64,000 bases of DNA from Micromonospora coxensis (GCF_900090295.1 NZ_LT607753.1:6510001-6574000); one strand, 5' to 3'; shown: positions 7,749 through 17,218, counted from the first letter of the stretch. The notes: a model not told the origin generated them from the letters alone. Made by a program: numbers and translations.

Positions 7749-8933
7749 ATGGCGGGCAACACCGAGGTGGTCGTGGTCGGCGGCGGTTACGCCGGCGTCA
7801 TGGCGGCCAACCGGCTGACCCAGCGCGACGACGTGACCGTCACCGTGGTCAATCCGCGCCCGACGTTCGTGGCGCGGCTGCGCCTGCACCAACTGGTCGG
7901 CGGATCGCATCCGGCCGTCGTCGACTACCGGGAGGTCCTGGCCGACCGCGTCCGGCTGGTCGTCGACACGGTGACCCGGGTCGACCCGGCCGGACGCCGC
8001 GTGATCCTGGCCGACGGCCGCCCGATCGGCTACGACTACCTGGTCTACGCCGCCGGCAGCGGCGACACCGACCGGCGGGTGCCGGGCGCGGCGGAGTTCA
8101 CCCACCCGATCGCCACCCTGGAGGCGGCGCAGCGGCTGCGGTCGGTCCTCGACACCACGCCGGCGACGGCCCGTCTGACGGTCGTCGGGGCCGGCCCGAC
8201 CGGCATCGAGACCGCCGCCGAGCTGGCGGAGCAGGGCCGCCCGGTGACCCTGGTCTGCGGAGGCGTGCTGGGCCGGTACCTGCACCCCCGCGCGCGGCGC
8301 ACCGCGTCCAAGCGGCTCGCCGCGCTCGGCGTCACCGTGATCGAGGGCCCGGACGCGAAGGTCACCGCGGTCACCCGCGAGAGCGTGCGGCTCGGTGACG
8401 GCCGCGAGCTGCCCAGCGGGGTCACCGTCTGGACCGCCGGGTTCGCCGTGCCCGACCTCGCCGCGCGCAGCGGACTGCGCACCGACGCCGCGGGTCGCCT
8501 GGTCACGGACGAGACGCTGACCAGCGTCGACGACGAGCGCATCGTCGCCGCCGGGGACTGCGCCGCGCCGTCGAACCTGCCGCTGCGGATGAGCGCCTAC
8601 GTCGCGAGCTGCCTGGGCGCACACGCCGCCGACACGGTGCTGCACCGGATCACCGGCGGGCAGCCCACGCCGGTGAGCGTGCTCTTCACCGCCATGTGCG
8701 TCAGTCTCGGTCGCCACAGCGGGGTCTACCAGCTCGCCCGCCGCGACGACACCGCGATGCCGCTGTACGTCAGCGGCCGGGCCGGCGCGAAGCTCAAGGA
8801 GATCGCCTGCGACTTCAGCGTCAAGCACCTGGTGGACGAGGCGCGCCGGCCCGGCACCCACACGTGGCTCAGGAACAGCCATCGGCAGCGGCTGCTGCGG
8901 GCCGAACAGGCGCGGGTCGCGACCCACCAGTGA
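7749..8933 (+). CDS. NAD(P)/FAD-dependent oxidoreductase (NDH-2-like)
   Basis: A 394-aa flavoprotein of the type II NADH dehydrogenase/pyridine nucleotide-disulphide reductase superfamily. The N-terminal FAD-binding Rossmann motif is VVVGGGYAGVMAANRL (residues 9-24), the second dinucleotide motif is VVGAGPTGIETAAELAEQG (near 145-163), and the conserved ATG-like TVWTAGF block and the FAD-contacting VAAGDCA block are near 229 and 264. There is no C-terminal membrane helix. It is followed after 65 bases by an ECF41 sigma gene; ECF41 genes are typically next to a carboxymuconolactone decarboxylase, oxidoreductase or epimerase, so this is the oxidoreductase version of that pairing. Its electron acceptor is unknown. 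Confidence 0.85.
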   Translation: MAGNTEVVVVGGGYAGVMAANRLTQRDDVTVTVVNPRPTFVARLRLHQLVGGSHPAVVDYREVLADRVRLVVDTVTRVDPAGRRVILADGRPIGYDYLVYAAGSGDTDRRVPGAAEFTHPIATLEAAQRLRSVLDTTPATARLTVVGAGPTGIETAAELAEQGRPVTLVCGGVLGRYLHPRARRTASKRLAALGVTVIEGPDAKVTAVTRESVRLGDGRELPSGVTVWTAGFAVPDLAARSGLRTDAAGRLVTDETLTSVDDERIVAAGDCAAPSNLPLRMSAYVASCLGAHAADTVLHRITGGQPTPVSVLFTAMCVSLGRHSGVYQLARRDDTAMPLYVSGRAGAKLKEIACDFSVKHLVDEARRPGTHTWLRNSHRQRLLRAEQARVATHQ

Positions 8934-8998
8934 ACCCGGCCCGACCGGCGTGGTCCTGCGACGACGCCGGACCGGACGCGAAGGAGAACCGTCGACCC

Positions 8999-9895
8999 AT
9001 GAGCGACCAGGCCACCGATGCCGCGACCGAGACCTTCCTCGCCCACCGCAACCTGCTCTTCACCGTCGCCTACGAGATGCTCGGATCGGCGGCCGACGCC
9101 GAGGACGTCCTGCAGGAGACCTGGCTGCGCTGGGTCAAGGTCCCCTCCCGACAGGTACGCGACCAGCGCGCCTACCTCGTACGGATCACCACCCGACTGT
9201 CGCTCAACCGGCTGCGCGCCCTGCGCCGCCGCAAGGAGTCGTACGTCGGTCCCTGGCTGCCCGAGCCGTTGCTCACCACGCCGGACGTGGCCGAGGACGT
9301 CGAACTCGCCGAGAGCATGTCGATGGCCCTCATGCTGGTCCTGGAGACCCTGTCACCGACCGAACGCGCCGTCTTCGTCCTGCGTGAGGCCTTCGCCACC
9401 AGCTACGACGAGATCGCCGCCGCCATCGGCAAGAGTCCCGCCGCGGTCCGCCAGATCGCCCACCGCGCCCGCCGGCACGTCGACGCCCGCCGACCCCGCC
9501 GGACGGTTCCTCCGGGCCAGGCCCGGGCGGTGGTGGAGTCCCTGCGGCGCGCGCTGCGGACCGGAGATCCGCAGCGCCTGCTCGACCTGCTCGCCCCCGA
9601 CGTCGTCCTGGTCAGCGACGGCGGCGGGGTAAAGCACGCGGCGCTGCGTCCCGTCGTCGGCGCCGACCGGGTGGTCCGCATGTTCCTCGGTGGTCTCGGC
9701 AAGCTGGACGGCACCCTCACCGGGGAACCCACCACGGTCAACGGCAGCCCGGCACTGCTCGTCCGGTACCAGGGCGAGATCGACGGCGTCCTGGCCAGCC
9801 GGGTCGAGGACGGCCTCATCGCCGGGTTGTACTACGTCCGCAACCCGGAGAAGCTGACCCGCCTCACCGGCGAAACCCCGCTCACCCTGCGCTGA
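8999..9895 (+). CDS. ECF41-family RNA polymerase sigma factor (SigJ-like)
   Basis: A 298-aa sigma factor with sigma-2 (near 10-75, FTVAYEMLGSAADAEDVLQET), sigma-4 (near 115-170, LSPTERAVFVLREAFATSYDEI) and a fused C-terminal SnoaL-like domain (near 180-290). The C-terminal end carries YYVRNPEKLTRL, equivalent to the NPDKL motif by which the extension controls ECF41 activity. There is no anti-sigma gene nearby, as expected when regulation is in cis. The ATG at 8999 is chosen; GGAGAA lies about ten bases upstream. Cotranscribed with the oxidoreductase. Confidence 0.92.
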   Translation: MSDQATDAATETFLAHRNLLFTVAYEMLGSAADAEDVLQETWLRWVKVPSRQVRDQRAYLVRITTRLSLNRLRALRRRKESYVGPWLPEPLLTTPDVAEDVELAESMSMALMLVLETLSPTERAVFVLREAFATSYDEIAAAIGKSPAAVRQIAHRARRHVDARRPRRTVPPGQARAVVESLRRALRTGDPQRLLDLLAPDVVLVSDGGGVKHAALRPVVGADRVVRMFLGGLGKLDGTLTGEPTTVNGSPALLVRYQGEIDGVLASRVEDGLIAGLYYVRNPEKLTRLTGETPLTLR

Positions 9896-10021
9896 CCACC
9901 GACCGCGGACCCGGCCGGGCGGACACCCGGCCCGACGGGCGGGCCGGAGTGGCGACTCACCGCTGTGGCGCAGCCGTCCGCTGGTGCGGGGCGGGACATC
10001 GGCCGTGGCAAGATCGGCGGG

Positions 10022-13000
10022 GTGCAGATCGGGATGCTCGGGCCGTTCGAGGTGCGTACGGACGGCGGCGTGGTCGCCGACGTGCCGGGCGCACGGCTGC
10101 GCGGACTGCTGGTCGCCCTCGCGCTCGAACCCGGACGCGTGGTGGGCAAGGCGACGCTCGTCGACTGGATCTGGGGCGAACAGCCACCCGCCGACGCGTC
10201 GAACGCCCTGCACCGGCTGGTCTCCCGGCTCCGCAAGGCGCTGCCGGACGGCTCGGTCGAGGGGCACCCGGACGGCTACCGGTTGGCGGTGCCACCCGAG
10301 GCCGTCGACGCCGTGCGCTTCGAACGCCTCGTCACCGCCGGCCAGGCCCGCAGCGGCGACGATCCACAGCGGCTGGAGCTGCTGCGCGAGGCCCTCGCCC
10401 TGTGGCGCGGCGCCGCCCTGCAGGACGTCGCCCTGCCGGACAGCGCGGCGTGCGACGCGGCCGTCACCCGGCTCGAAGGGCTGCGCCTGAGGGCCCTGGA
10501 GGACCGGTTCGACGCCGAGGTCGGCCTCGGCCACGGGGCCGAGCTGATCACCGAACTGACCGATCTGGTGGCCGCGCACCCGGTACGGGAACGGCTGGTC
10601 GCCGCGCTGATGCGCGCCCTCGTCGCGGCGGGTCGCGGCAACGAGGCGCTGCTGGTGTACGAGCGGACGAGAGCGGCCCTGGCCGACGCGCTGGGCGTCG
10701 ACCCCGCACCGGAGTTGTCCGCGCTGCACGTCGCGCTGCTGCGGGGCGAGCTGGGCCGGCGGGAGGAGACCCGCAGGACCAACCTGCGCGCCGAGCTGAC
10801 CAGCTTCGTCGGCCGGGACGCCGAGGTCGCGGTGGTCCGCGAACTCGTCACCGGACATCGGCTGACCACCCTGATCGGGCCGGGTGGTTCGGGCAAGACC
10901 AGGCTGGCCACGGAGACCGCGCGTACCCTGCTCGACGACCTGCCGGACGGGGCCTGGCTGGTGGAGCTGGCGGCCATCGGCGCCGACGGTGACGTGGCGC
11001 GGTCCACCCTCGCCGGGCTCGGCCTGCGCGACGCCCTGCTCGGCGAGGCGCCGAACACGGAGCTGACCGACCGGATCGTCGCCGCCATCCGCGAACGTGA
11101 GGCGCTGCTGATCCTGGACAACTGCGAGCACGTCATCGAGTCGGCGGCGGCCTTCGCCCACCGGCTGCTCGGGGAGTGCCGGCGGCTGCGGATCCTGGCG
11201 ACGAGCCGGGAACCGCTGGGCATCACCGGCGAGGCGCTGTGGCTGGTCGAGCCGCTGGCCCTGCCGCAGGGCGACGCCGACCCGGGCCAGATCGAGACCT
11301 CTCCCGCCGTACGGCTGCTGCGCGACCGGGCGGGCGCGGTGCGCAAGGAGTTGGCGGTCGACGCCGACGCGCTGCCGACGATGGCGCGGATCTGCCGGGC
11401 GCTGGACGGGATGCCGCTGGCGATCGAGCTGGCCGCGGCCAGGCTGCGCACCATGTCCGTCGACCAACTCGCCGACGGGCTGCACGACCGGTTCCGTCTG
11501 CTGACCGGCGGCAGCCGTACCGCGTTGCCGCGGCACAAGACGCTGCGCGCGGTGGTCGACTGGAGCTGGGAGCTGCTCACCGACGCCGAGCGGACGGTGC
11601 TGCGCCGGCTGTCGGTGTTCTCCGGCGGGGCCAGCCTGCCCGCCGCCGAGCGGGTCTGCGCCGGCGACGGGGTCGTCCAGGAGCAGGTGCTGGAACTGCT
11701 CACCTCGCTGGCCGAGAAGTCCCTGCTGCTCACCGAGGTCGACGGCGCTCCGCGCTACCGGATGATCGGCACGATCAAGGAGTACGCCCGGCAGCGGCTC
11801 GCCGAGGCGGGGGAGTCGGACCGGGCCCGGCACGCGCACCTCGCCTACGTCACCGAACTCGCCGAGACCGCCGAGCCGCACCTGCGCCGTGGCGAGCAGC
11901 TACGGTGGCTCGCCACCCTCGGGACCGAACACGACAACATCGCCGCGGCGATGCGCGGCGCGCTCGCCGCCGGCGAGGCCCAGGCGGCGATGCGGCTCGC
12001 GGCGGGCGCGGGCTGGTACTGGTGGCTCGGCGGGCACAAGGCCGAGGGCCTCGAACTGGTCATCGCCGCCACGAGGACTCCCGGCGAGGTGACCGACGAG
12101 GTCCGCGCCATGGTGTACGCCCTGGTCGTGCTCTTCCTGACCTCCGGGCGGGGCGACGAGCACGACGCGAAGGAGTGGATCCACCAGGCGTACCGGTTCA
12201 GCCGGCGCAGCCGCTCCCGCAACCCGGTGCTGGAGCTGGTCGCTCCGCTGGAGCGCATGCTGCGCACGCCGGACGCGCACCTGTCCGCGTTCGAGCCGTT
12301 GCTCGACAACGAGGACCCCTGGGTACGCGCGCTGGCCCGGTTCCACCTCGGCAAGATGCGGATCATGCTCGGCCGGGGCGGACGCGACGCCGACCGCCAT
12401 CTCGAGATGGCGCTGGCCGAGTTCCGGGCGCTCGGCGAACGGTTCGGGATCTCCCTGGCGTTGACCGAGCTGGCGGAACGGCTCGCCACGCGTGGCGAGT
12501 TCGCCGACGCGTGCGCGCACTACGAGCAGGCGATCGCGGTGGTCACCGACGTCGGCGCCGTCGAGGACGTCATCCGGATGCGGTCACGACAGGCGCAGCT
12601 GTACTGGCTGCTCGGCGACGAGACGTCCAGCGCCGCTGCCCTCGCCGAGGCGCGCCGCTGCGCGGAACGGGTCACCTGGCCGGACGCACTGGTCGAGCTG
12701 GCCCTGTCCGGGGCGGAGATCGCCCGCTGGGGCGGCGACGCCGCGCAGGCCCGAGCGCAACTCGACGTCGCGACCACCATCCTGGGCGACGACGCGGAGC
12801 GGTCGAACATCCGCGCGGTCACCCACGACCTGCGCGGCTACCTCACCGACGACCTCGACGAGTCCCGCGCGCACCGGACGGCGGCCTACCGGGCGGCGAC
12901 CGAGGCGGGGGTCGCGCCCCTGATCGCACAGGTGCTCGTCGGGGTCGCCGACCTGGCACTGCGCGGCGACCAGCACGAGCAGGCCGCGCGGCTGCTCGCG

Positions 13001-13165
13001 GCCAGCGACGGCGTGCGCGGACTGCCGGACCGCTCCCACCCGGACGCGGCCCGCATCGAGCGGGCCACGCGGCGCCACCTCGGCGACGTACGGTTCGCCG
13101 AGGCGACCGAGCAGGGTACGCGGACGGACTGGACGCACCTGGTCGCGGTCACCCTCGCCCCCTGA
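10022..13165 (+). CDS. AfsR/SARP-type regulator: BTAD, NB-ARC ATPase and TPR-like domains
   Basis: A 1047-aa transcriptional regulator. Order: OmpR-like winged helix (near 1-95, starting VQIGMLGPFEVR), bacterial transcriptional activation domain (near 98-245), NB-ARC/STAND ATPase (near 258-530) with Walker A GPGGSGKTR near 285 and Walker B LLILDNCEH near 360, then about 500 residues of Leu/Ala helical repeats likely to be TPR-like. Proteins of this build activate secondary-metabolite or transport genes by binding direct heptamer repeats with 11-bp period. GTG 10022 is preferred because family members begin at this strand; GTG 9965 would add 19 residues. The nearby exporter operon has a matching repeat array upstream (15457-15497), a plausible target. 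Confidence 0.9.
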   Translation: MQIGMLGPFEVRTDGGVVADVPGARLRGLLVALALEPGRVVGKATLVDWIWGEQPPADASNALHRLVSRLRKALPDGSVEGHPDGYRLAVPPEAVDAVRFERLVTAGQARSGDDPQRLELLREALALWRGAALQDVALPDSAACDAAVTRLEGLRLRALEDRFDAEVGLGHGAELITELTDLVAAHPVRERLVAALMRALVAAGRGNEALLVYERTRAALADALGVDPAPELSALHVALLRGELGRREETRRTNLRAELTSFVGRDAEVAVVRELVTGHRLTTLIGPGGSGKTRLATETARTLLDDLPDGAWLVELAAIGADGDVARSTLAGLGLRDALLGEAPNTELTDRIVAAIREREALLILDNCEHVIESAAAFAHRLLGECRRLRILATSREPLGITGEALWLVEPLALPQGDADPGQIETSPAVRLLRDRAGAVRKELAVDADALPTMARICRALDGMPLAIELAAARLRTMSVDQLADGLHDRFRLLTGGSRTALPRHKTLRAVVDWSWELLTDAERTVLRRLSVFSGGASLPAAERVCAGDGVVQEQVLELLTSLAEKSLLLTEVDGAPRYRMIGTIKEYARQRLAEAGESDRARHAHLAYVTELAETAEPHLRRGEQLRWLATLGTEHDNIAAAMRGALAAGEAQAAMRLAAGAGWYWWLGGHKAEGLELVIAATRTPGEVTDEVRAMVYALVVLFLTSGRGDEHDAKEWIHQAYRFSRRSRSRNPVLELVAPLERMLRTPDAHLSAFEPLLDNEDPWVRALARFHLGKMRIMLGRGGRDADRHLEMALAEFRALGERFGISLALTELAERLATRGEFADACAHYEQAIAVVTDVGAVEDVIRMRSRQAQLYWLLGDETSSAAALAEARRCAERVTWPDALVELALSGAEIARWGGDAAQARAQLDVATTILGDDAERSNIRAVTHDLRGYLTDDLDESRAHRTAAYRAATEAGVAPLIAQVLVGVADLALRGDQHEQAARLLAASDGVRGLPDRSHPDAARIERATRRHLGDVRFAEATEQGTRTDWTHLVAVTLAP

Positions 13166-13217
13166 CACCGACCGGAGTCCGTGCCCGGGGAGCAGGAGCC
13201 GGCTGCGGTGACGGGGC

Positions 13218-13575
13218 TCAGGGCCGACCTGCCGCGGGCCGGATGACGATGTCGCCGTACCGGGTGCGGGCCCGGACGGTGACCTCGCTGTCCGACCCGT
13301 CGGGGGTCTCCCGCGACGCCCGACAGTCGCGTACCGACCCGCGCCTGCTGTGGGCGTCCACCCGGGCGGCGGCGCCCTCGCTGATTCCCACACAGTCGAC
13401 CGTCGGCGAAGTCGACCTTGGTCTTCTCGGCCACCCTGACGTTCGCCGGGTTCGCGGTGTCGACGGGTGCGACCCGTACGACGGTGTCGGTCCGGTCGCC
13501 GGCGGTGACCCGTACCCGGGCCCCGGCGACCTGCACGGTGGCGGCGATGGGCCCTGGCGTGACGAATGTGGGCAT
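13218..13575 (-). pseudogene. DUF4097-type beta-strand protein with a large internal deletion
   Basis: The N-terminal part, from ATG at 13573-13575, reads MPTFVTPGPI, then AGDRTDTVVRVAPVDTANPA to VDFADGRL, typical of the start of actinobacterial DUF4097 proteins. In a different frame the C-terminal part reads VGISEGAAARVDAHSRRGSVR, then EVTVRARTRYGDIVIRPAAG, typical of their last 60 residues. The two halves meet at about 13388-13396, and the roughly 150-200 central residues (the GDV/GDI beta-repeats) are missing. This is a deletion remnant, not a short functional protein. Such genes usually sit beside DrrAB-like ABC transporters, as here (the permease is about 170 bases upstream). Confidence 0.75.
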
Positions 13576-13746
13576 GATGGTCCTCCGGTCTGGCGCGGTG
13601 ATGGGTGATGGTCGGTGACGCGGCGGGCCCGCTCGTCGGCCCCGTGTCGGGTCCGTCGGCAGCCGGCGAGCGGGCCGCGTCGACTCGTCGATCTCGGCTG
13701 CGGGGTCACCGCGTTCACGGCCCCCGCCACGGCGTCGTGCGGGAGG

Positions 13747-14496
13747 TCAGGCCCGCTTCTCGAAGGTGGACCGCGCCCAGAGGTATCCGACGGCGGCGAT
13801 GCCGACGCACCAGGCGATGGCGGCGATCGTGTCGTTGGAGGACGGCGCCCCGGCCAGCAGCCCACGCAGCGTCTCGATGATCGGCGTGAAGGGCTGGTAC
13901 TCGGCGAACTGCCGCACGCCCGGCCCCATCTTCTCCGCCGGCACGATGGCGCTGCTGAAGAACGGCAGCATGACCAACGGCACGGCGGCCAGACCCGCCG
14001 TCTCCGGGGACTTCGCCGCCAGTCCCAGGGCGACCGTGAGCCAGCCGGCCGCGAGACCGAGCAGGACGACGAGGCCGACCACGCCGAGCCAGTCGAGGAG
14101 ACCCGCCGCCGGGCTGAAGCCCAGCAGGAAGGCCACCCCGATCAGGGCCGCGATGGCGACCACGTTTGTCAACACACTGGTGACGACGTGCCCGGTCAGC
14201 ACCGCGCCACGGGAGACGTGCATGACTTTGAACCGGTTGATGATGCCCTTCGTCATGTCGGAGTTCACCGCCGTCGCGGTCGCTCCCAGCCCGTAACAGA
14301 CGGCCAGCAGCACCAGTCCAGGCGTCGCGTAGTCGATGTAGTCGACGCCGACGTCGAAGGCGTCGCCGAACACGTAGACGAACATCAACATGATCACGAT
14401 CGGCATCAGGACCGAGTTGAACACCGAGGTCGGGTTCCGGGCCACGTGCCGGAAGTTGCGGCGCAACATCACCATCGTGTGGGATCTGGTGCTCAT
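13747..14496 (-). CDS. ABC-2 type exporter permease (DrrB-like)
   Basis: A 249-aa membrane protein with six predicted helices, homologous in layout to daunorubicin-resistance DrrB and related antibiotic exporters. The N-terminal cytosolic segment MVMLRRNFRHVARNP is followed by TM1 (VLMPIVIMLMFVYVFG) and the family motif region around residues 95-110 (RFKVMHVSRGAVL). The start overlaps the stop of the ATPase gene by four bases (ATGA), so the two are translationally coupled. Exports a hydrophobic compound; the substrate is unknown. Confidence 0.9.
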   Translation of the reverse strand: MSTRSHTMVMLRRNFRHVARNPTSVFNSVLMPIVIMLMFVYVFGDAFDVGVDYIDYATPGLVLLAVCYGLGATATAVNSDMTKGIINRFKVMHVSRGAVLTGHVVTSVLTNVVAIAALIGVAFLLGFSPAAGLLDWLGVVGLVVLLGLAAGWLTVALGLAAKSPETAGLAAVPLVMLPFFSSAIVPAEKMGPGVRQFAEYQPFTPIIETLRGLLAGAPSSNDTIAAIAWCVGIAAVGYLWARSTFEKRA

Positions 14497-15434
14497 TTCG
14501 CTGCCACCTCCGTGGTGTGGCCCGTCAGGGCGAGGAAGACGTCGTCGAGGTCCGGCGTGTGCACGGAGAACTCCTCGGCGCTGAGCGCGTGCTCGTCGAG
14601 CCGGTCCAGCAGCGCCCGCAGCGAGGTCGTCCCGCCGTCGCTGGGCACCCGCAGGGTCAGGGCCTCGGCGTCGCGTGTGTGGTCGGTGAAGAGTCGTGCC
14701 GCCGCGTCGAGCTGGGTGACGGTGGCGAACCTGAGCCGGACGTGGGTGCCGGGGATCCGGCGCTTCAGCTCGTCGGGGGTGCCCTGCGCGACCAGACGGC
14801 CCCGGTCGAGCACCGCGACCCGGTCGGCGAGCTGATCGGCTTCCTCGAGGTACTGGGTGGTGAGGAAGATGGTCACGCCGTCGGCCACCAGGTCCCGCAC
14901 GATCGACCACATGGTGCGGCGACTGCGCGGGTCCAGCCCCGTCGTCGGCTCGTCCAGGAAGATGATCCGCGGGTTGCCGATCAGCGTCATCGCCAGGTCG
15001 AGCTTGCGACGCATCCCCCCGGAGTACGTCGCCACCATCTTCTGCGCCGACTGCGCCAGGTCGAACCGCTCCAGCAGTTCCGTGCCGACCCGCCTGCCCT
15101 CGTCGGCGCGCAGACCCTTCAGGTCCGCCATCAGCTGCAGGTTCTCCTGGCCCGTCAGCAGCTCGTCGACCGCGGCGAACTGGCCGGTGACCCCGATGGC
15201 CGCCCGCACCGCCCTGGTCTCGGTCGCCAGATCGTGCCCGGCGAGGCGGGCGGTCCCACCGTCGGGCCTCATCAACGTGGTCAGCAGGTTCACCGTCGTG
15301 GTCTTGCCCGCCCCGTTCGGGCCGAGCAGGGAGAAGACCGTGCCCTCACGGACCTCCAGATCGATACCGTCGAGGACGACCTTGTCCCCGAAGGCCTTGC
15401 GCAGCCCGGAGGCGGCAATCGCTGTGCGTGTCAT
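14493..15434 (-). CDS. ABC transporter ATP-binding protein (DrrA-like)
   Basis: A 313-aa ATPase of the DrrA/CcmA class. Walker A LLGPNGAGKTT near 38-48, Q-loop within VTGQFAA near 87, signature YSGGMRRKLDLAM near 135, Walker B RIIFLDEPTTGLDP near 155, H-loop LTTQY near 190. The C-terminal extension (from about 225) is the DrrA-type regulatory domain. The start ATG (15432-15434) has only a weak GGTGG site. Four GTGTCAG heptamers on its coding strand end 22 bases upstream of the ATG, a strong candidate activator site for the BTAD regulator at 10022. It forms an operon with the permease. Confidence 0.92.
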   Translation of the reverse strand: MTRTAIAASGLRKAFGDKVVLDGIDLEVREGTVFSLLGPNGAGKTTTVNLLTTLMRPDGGTARLAGHDLATETRAVRAAIGVTGQFAAVDELLTGQENLQLMADLKGLRADEGRRVGTELLERFDLAQSAQKMVATYSGGMRRKLDLAMTLIGNPRIIFLDEPTTGLDPRSRRTMWSIVRDLVADGVTIFLTTQYLEEADQLADRVAVLDRGRLVAQGTPDELKRRIPGTHVRLRFATVTQLDAAARLFTDHTRDAEALTLRVPSDGGTTSLRALLDRLDEHALSAEEFSVHTPDLDDVFLALTGHTTEVAAK

Positions 15435-15456
15435 GCCACCACGATCGGCAGCCGGC

Positions 15457-15497
15457 CTGACACCCACCTGACACGCCCCTGACACGGGCGCTGACAC
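15457..15497 (-). promoter_or_regulatory. Four direct heptamers with 11-bp period, candidate SARP/BTAD operator
   Basis: On the plus strand CTGACAC occurs at 15457-15463, 15468-15474, 15479-15485 and 15491-15497; start-to-start spacing is 11, 11 and 12. On the minus strand this reads as four GTGTCAG units on one helical face, directly upstream of the ABC exporter operon. Heptamers repeated every 11 bp are the hallmark of SARP-family binding sites. The sequence differs from the classic TCGAG-type heptamer, so the protein partner is inferred from location. Confidence 0.6.
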
Positions 15498-15604
15498 GGC
15501 TACGAGTCGACGTTGAGGTCAGGGTCGCAATGCAGACCGGTCACGGTGGCTGTCCCGCTCGAATATTCCGAGGTGCACCTCATCATGGCGGTGAGAGAGG
15601 TCGG

Positions 15605-17218
15605 TCATCCTTGGAAGTCGTCCGACAGCAGATGGTCGACGGCCCTGTTCACGGAGTCCCGGACGCTCGTACCCACGTCACCCAGCAGGGCCAAGGGTGA
15701 CGCCGGGCGATCGCCGTCAGGGAGATCGGCCATCGCTCTCTCTGCGAGGAGCACCAAACCGCGGGCGGCAAGCTCCCTCGGATGGATCTTCACCGCAACT
15801 TCAGCGTATCGCAGCGCCTCGCGTGGCCGGCCCAGGTCGACAAGCCACCCTGCCAGTGCCCCGAGGTAGAAGAGGTTGAGCGAGCGGAGCATGGCCATCT
15901 GCATCGCGACGACGGCGTCCTCGACCAAGTCCTCCCCATGGAGCAGGATCGCCAGGTTCGACCAGGCGACACTCGACTGGGGAATCATCCGCGCGCTCCG
16001 TGCGAACAGTTGTAGCGCCTCAGCCCGGCGTCCGGCGGCCAGCGAGACGCGCGCCCGCTCTCCGGTGAGTGCGCCTTGCCAGACGTCGTCCGCGTCGGCC
16101 ATGCGCTCGGCCAGCCAGTCGAGGTGCTCCTCCGCCTCTTGCCAGCGCCTCTGGTCGTTCAATGCCCGGACCATCAGGTACCGGGTGTGCTCATCGTCGC
16201 TGATCTCCGGCCGCCGCGCTGTGCTCCGGTTGTAGGAGTCGATCGCGTCGTCGGCAAATCCGAGGTTGACCAAGCCGCGGATCGCCTCTCGGATGGTGCT
16301 CACGTCGGGACCGGACGGTTCGTGTGCCGGCAGTGAGACGCGCAGCGGCGCGGCCACGGCGCGGACGACCCGGCCGATCTCGACGGGATCCGGGCGCTCA
16401 TGCGGGCGTTTTGCCAGGCACCGATGGATCAGAGCGGCCAGATCAGCAGGCACGTGGGGGCTGAGCGTGCTCAGTGGCAGCGGTGTGCCGTACCGATGCT
16501 GGAGCCGGTAGTCCACGGTGTTGTCCGGCACACCGTACGGCGGGATGCCAGACAGCATCTCAAAGAGCACGCAACCCAGCGCGTAGATGTCACTTGCCGG
16601 CACGGCGGGGCCGTCGACCTGCTCCGGCGCCATGTAGAGGGGTGTTCCGGCGCCCGCGTCGTCGTCATCGGTGAGATCACCGGAGGGCCGTGCCAGCAAG
16701 GCCCTGGCCAACCCGAGGTCGGTTATCTTTGCGGCTGACACATCATCCAGCAGGATGTTCTCTGGCTTCAGATCCGCGTGCACGAAGTCGGGCAGCTGCG
16801 CGCGGGCGTACCTGAGCCCCTGGGTCACCTCCCACGCCAGCCGCAGCGTCCGCTCGACGCCGAGTGGCCCACCTCGCAGGGCCTCCCGCAGCGAGCCGGG
16901 CACGTACTCCAGCACCAGCATCGGTGGTTCGTGCGGTGCCTTGTGAGCCGAGATCGCGGTGACGATGTTGGGATGCCGTCCCAGTTGCAGCCAGAGGAAG
17001 CACTCCCGCATGAAGCGGGCGACGTCATCCTCCGTGGAGAACAACTGGGGGCGAAGCCGTTTGACCGCGACGACTCCGTCGTCGTGAACGGTGCTCCTGC
17101 ACAGGTAGACGAGCGACATTCCGCCGGCCAACACCCGTTCCGGGGTCAGCCCGGTCAGGCGGACCCGAGGGTTGTTCTCGGGCCGCTCCTGCGGCGCCTC
17201 AGGTGAGAGTGCCATCAT
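15605..17218 (-). CDS. Serine/threonine protein kinase with C-terminal TPR-like region
   Basis: A 537-aa soluble Hanks-type kinase. The ATP-binding loop is degenerate (LAGGMSLVYL), Lys is in VAVKRL (near 53), the catalytic loop is HADLKPENIL (near 147-156), the metal loop is DLGLA rather than DFGLA (near 168), and the activation segment ends TPLYMAPEQ. The kinase domain ends near 285; residues 310-535 are Ala/Leu helical repeats resembling TPRs. No membrane helix is present, unlike PknB-type kinases. Its start overlaps by 20 bases the end of the small membrane gene at 17199, suggesting a partnership in which that protein gives membrane location. GC content is visibly below the surrounding genes, which suggests a separate origin. 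Confidence 0.88.
   Translation of the reverse strand: MMALSPEAPQERPENNPRVRLTGLTPERVLAGGMSLVYLCRSTVHDDGVVAVKRLRPQLFSTEDDVARFMRECFLWLQLGRHPNIVTAISAHKAPHEPPMLVLEYVPGSLREALRGGPLGVERTLRLAWEVTQGLRYARAQLPDFVHADLKPENILLDDVSAAKITDLGLARALLARPSGDLTDDDDAGAGTPLYMAPEQVDGPAVPASDIYALGCVLFEMLSGIPPYGVPDNTVDYRLQHRYGTPLPLSTLSPHVPADLAALIHRCLAKRPHERPDPVEIGRVVRAVAAPLRVSLPAHEPSGPDVSTIREAIRGLVNLGFADDAIDSYNRSTARRPEISDDEHTRYLMVRALNDQRRWQEAEEHLDWLAERMADADDVWQGALTGERARVSLAAGRRAEALQLFARSARMIPQSSVAWSNLAILLHGEDLVEDAVVAMQMAMLRSLNLFYLGALAGWLVDLGRPREALRYAEVAVKIHPRELAARGLVLLAERAMADLPDGDRPASPLALLGDVGTSVRDSVNRAVDHLLSDDFQG

Noticed and set aside
6714-8927. Very long open frame on the minus strand across the CDF and oxidoreductase genes
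   Set aside because: It is antisense to two clear genes, is Gly/Asp/Val-rich without domains, and arises because high-GC coding DNA keeps the opposite frame free of stops.
9353-11881. 842-codon minus-strand frame opposite the sigma factor and BTAD regulator
   Set aside because: Same shadow effect; no motif, no ribosome site, and it overlaps recognised domains on the plus strand.
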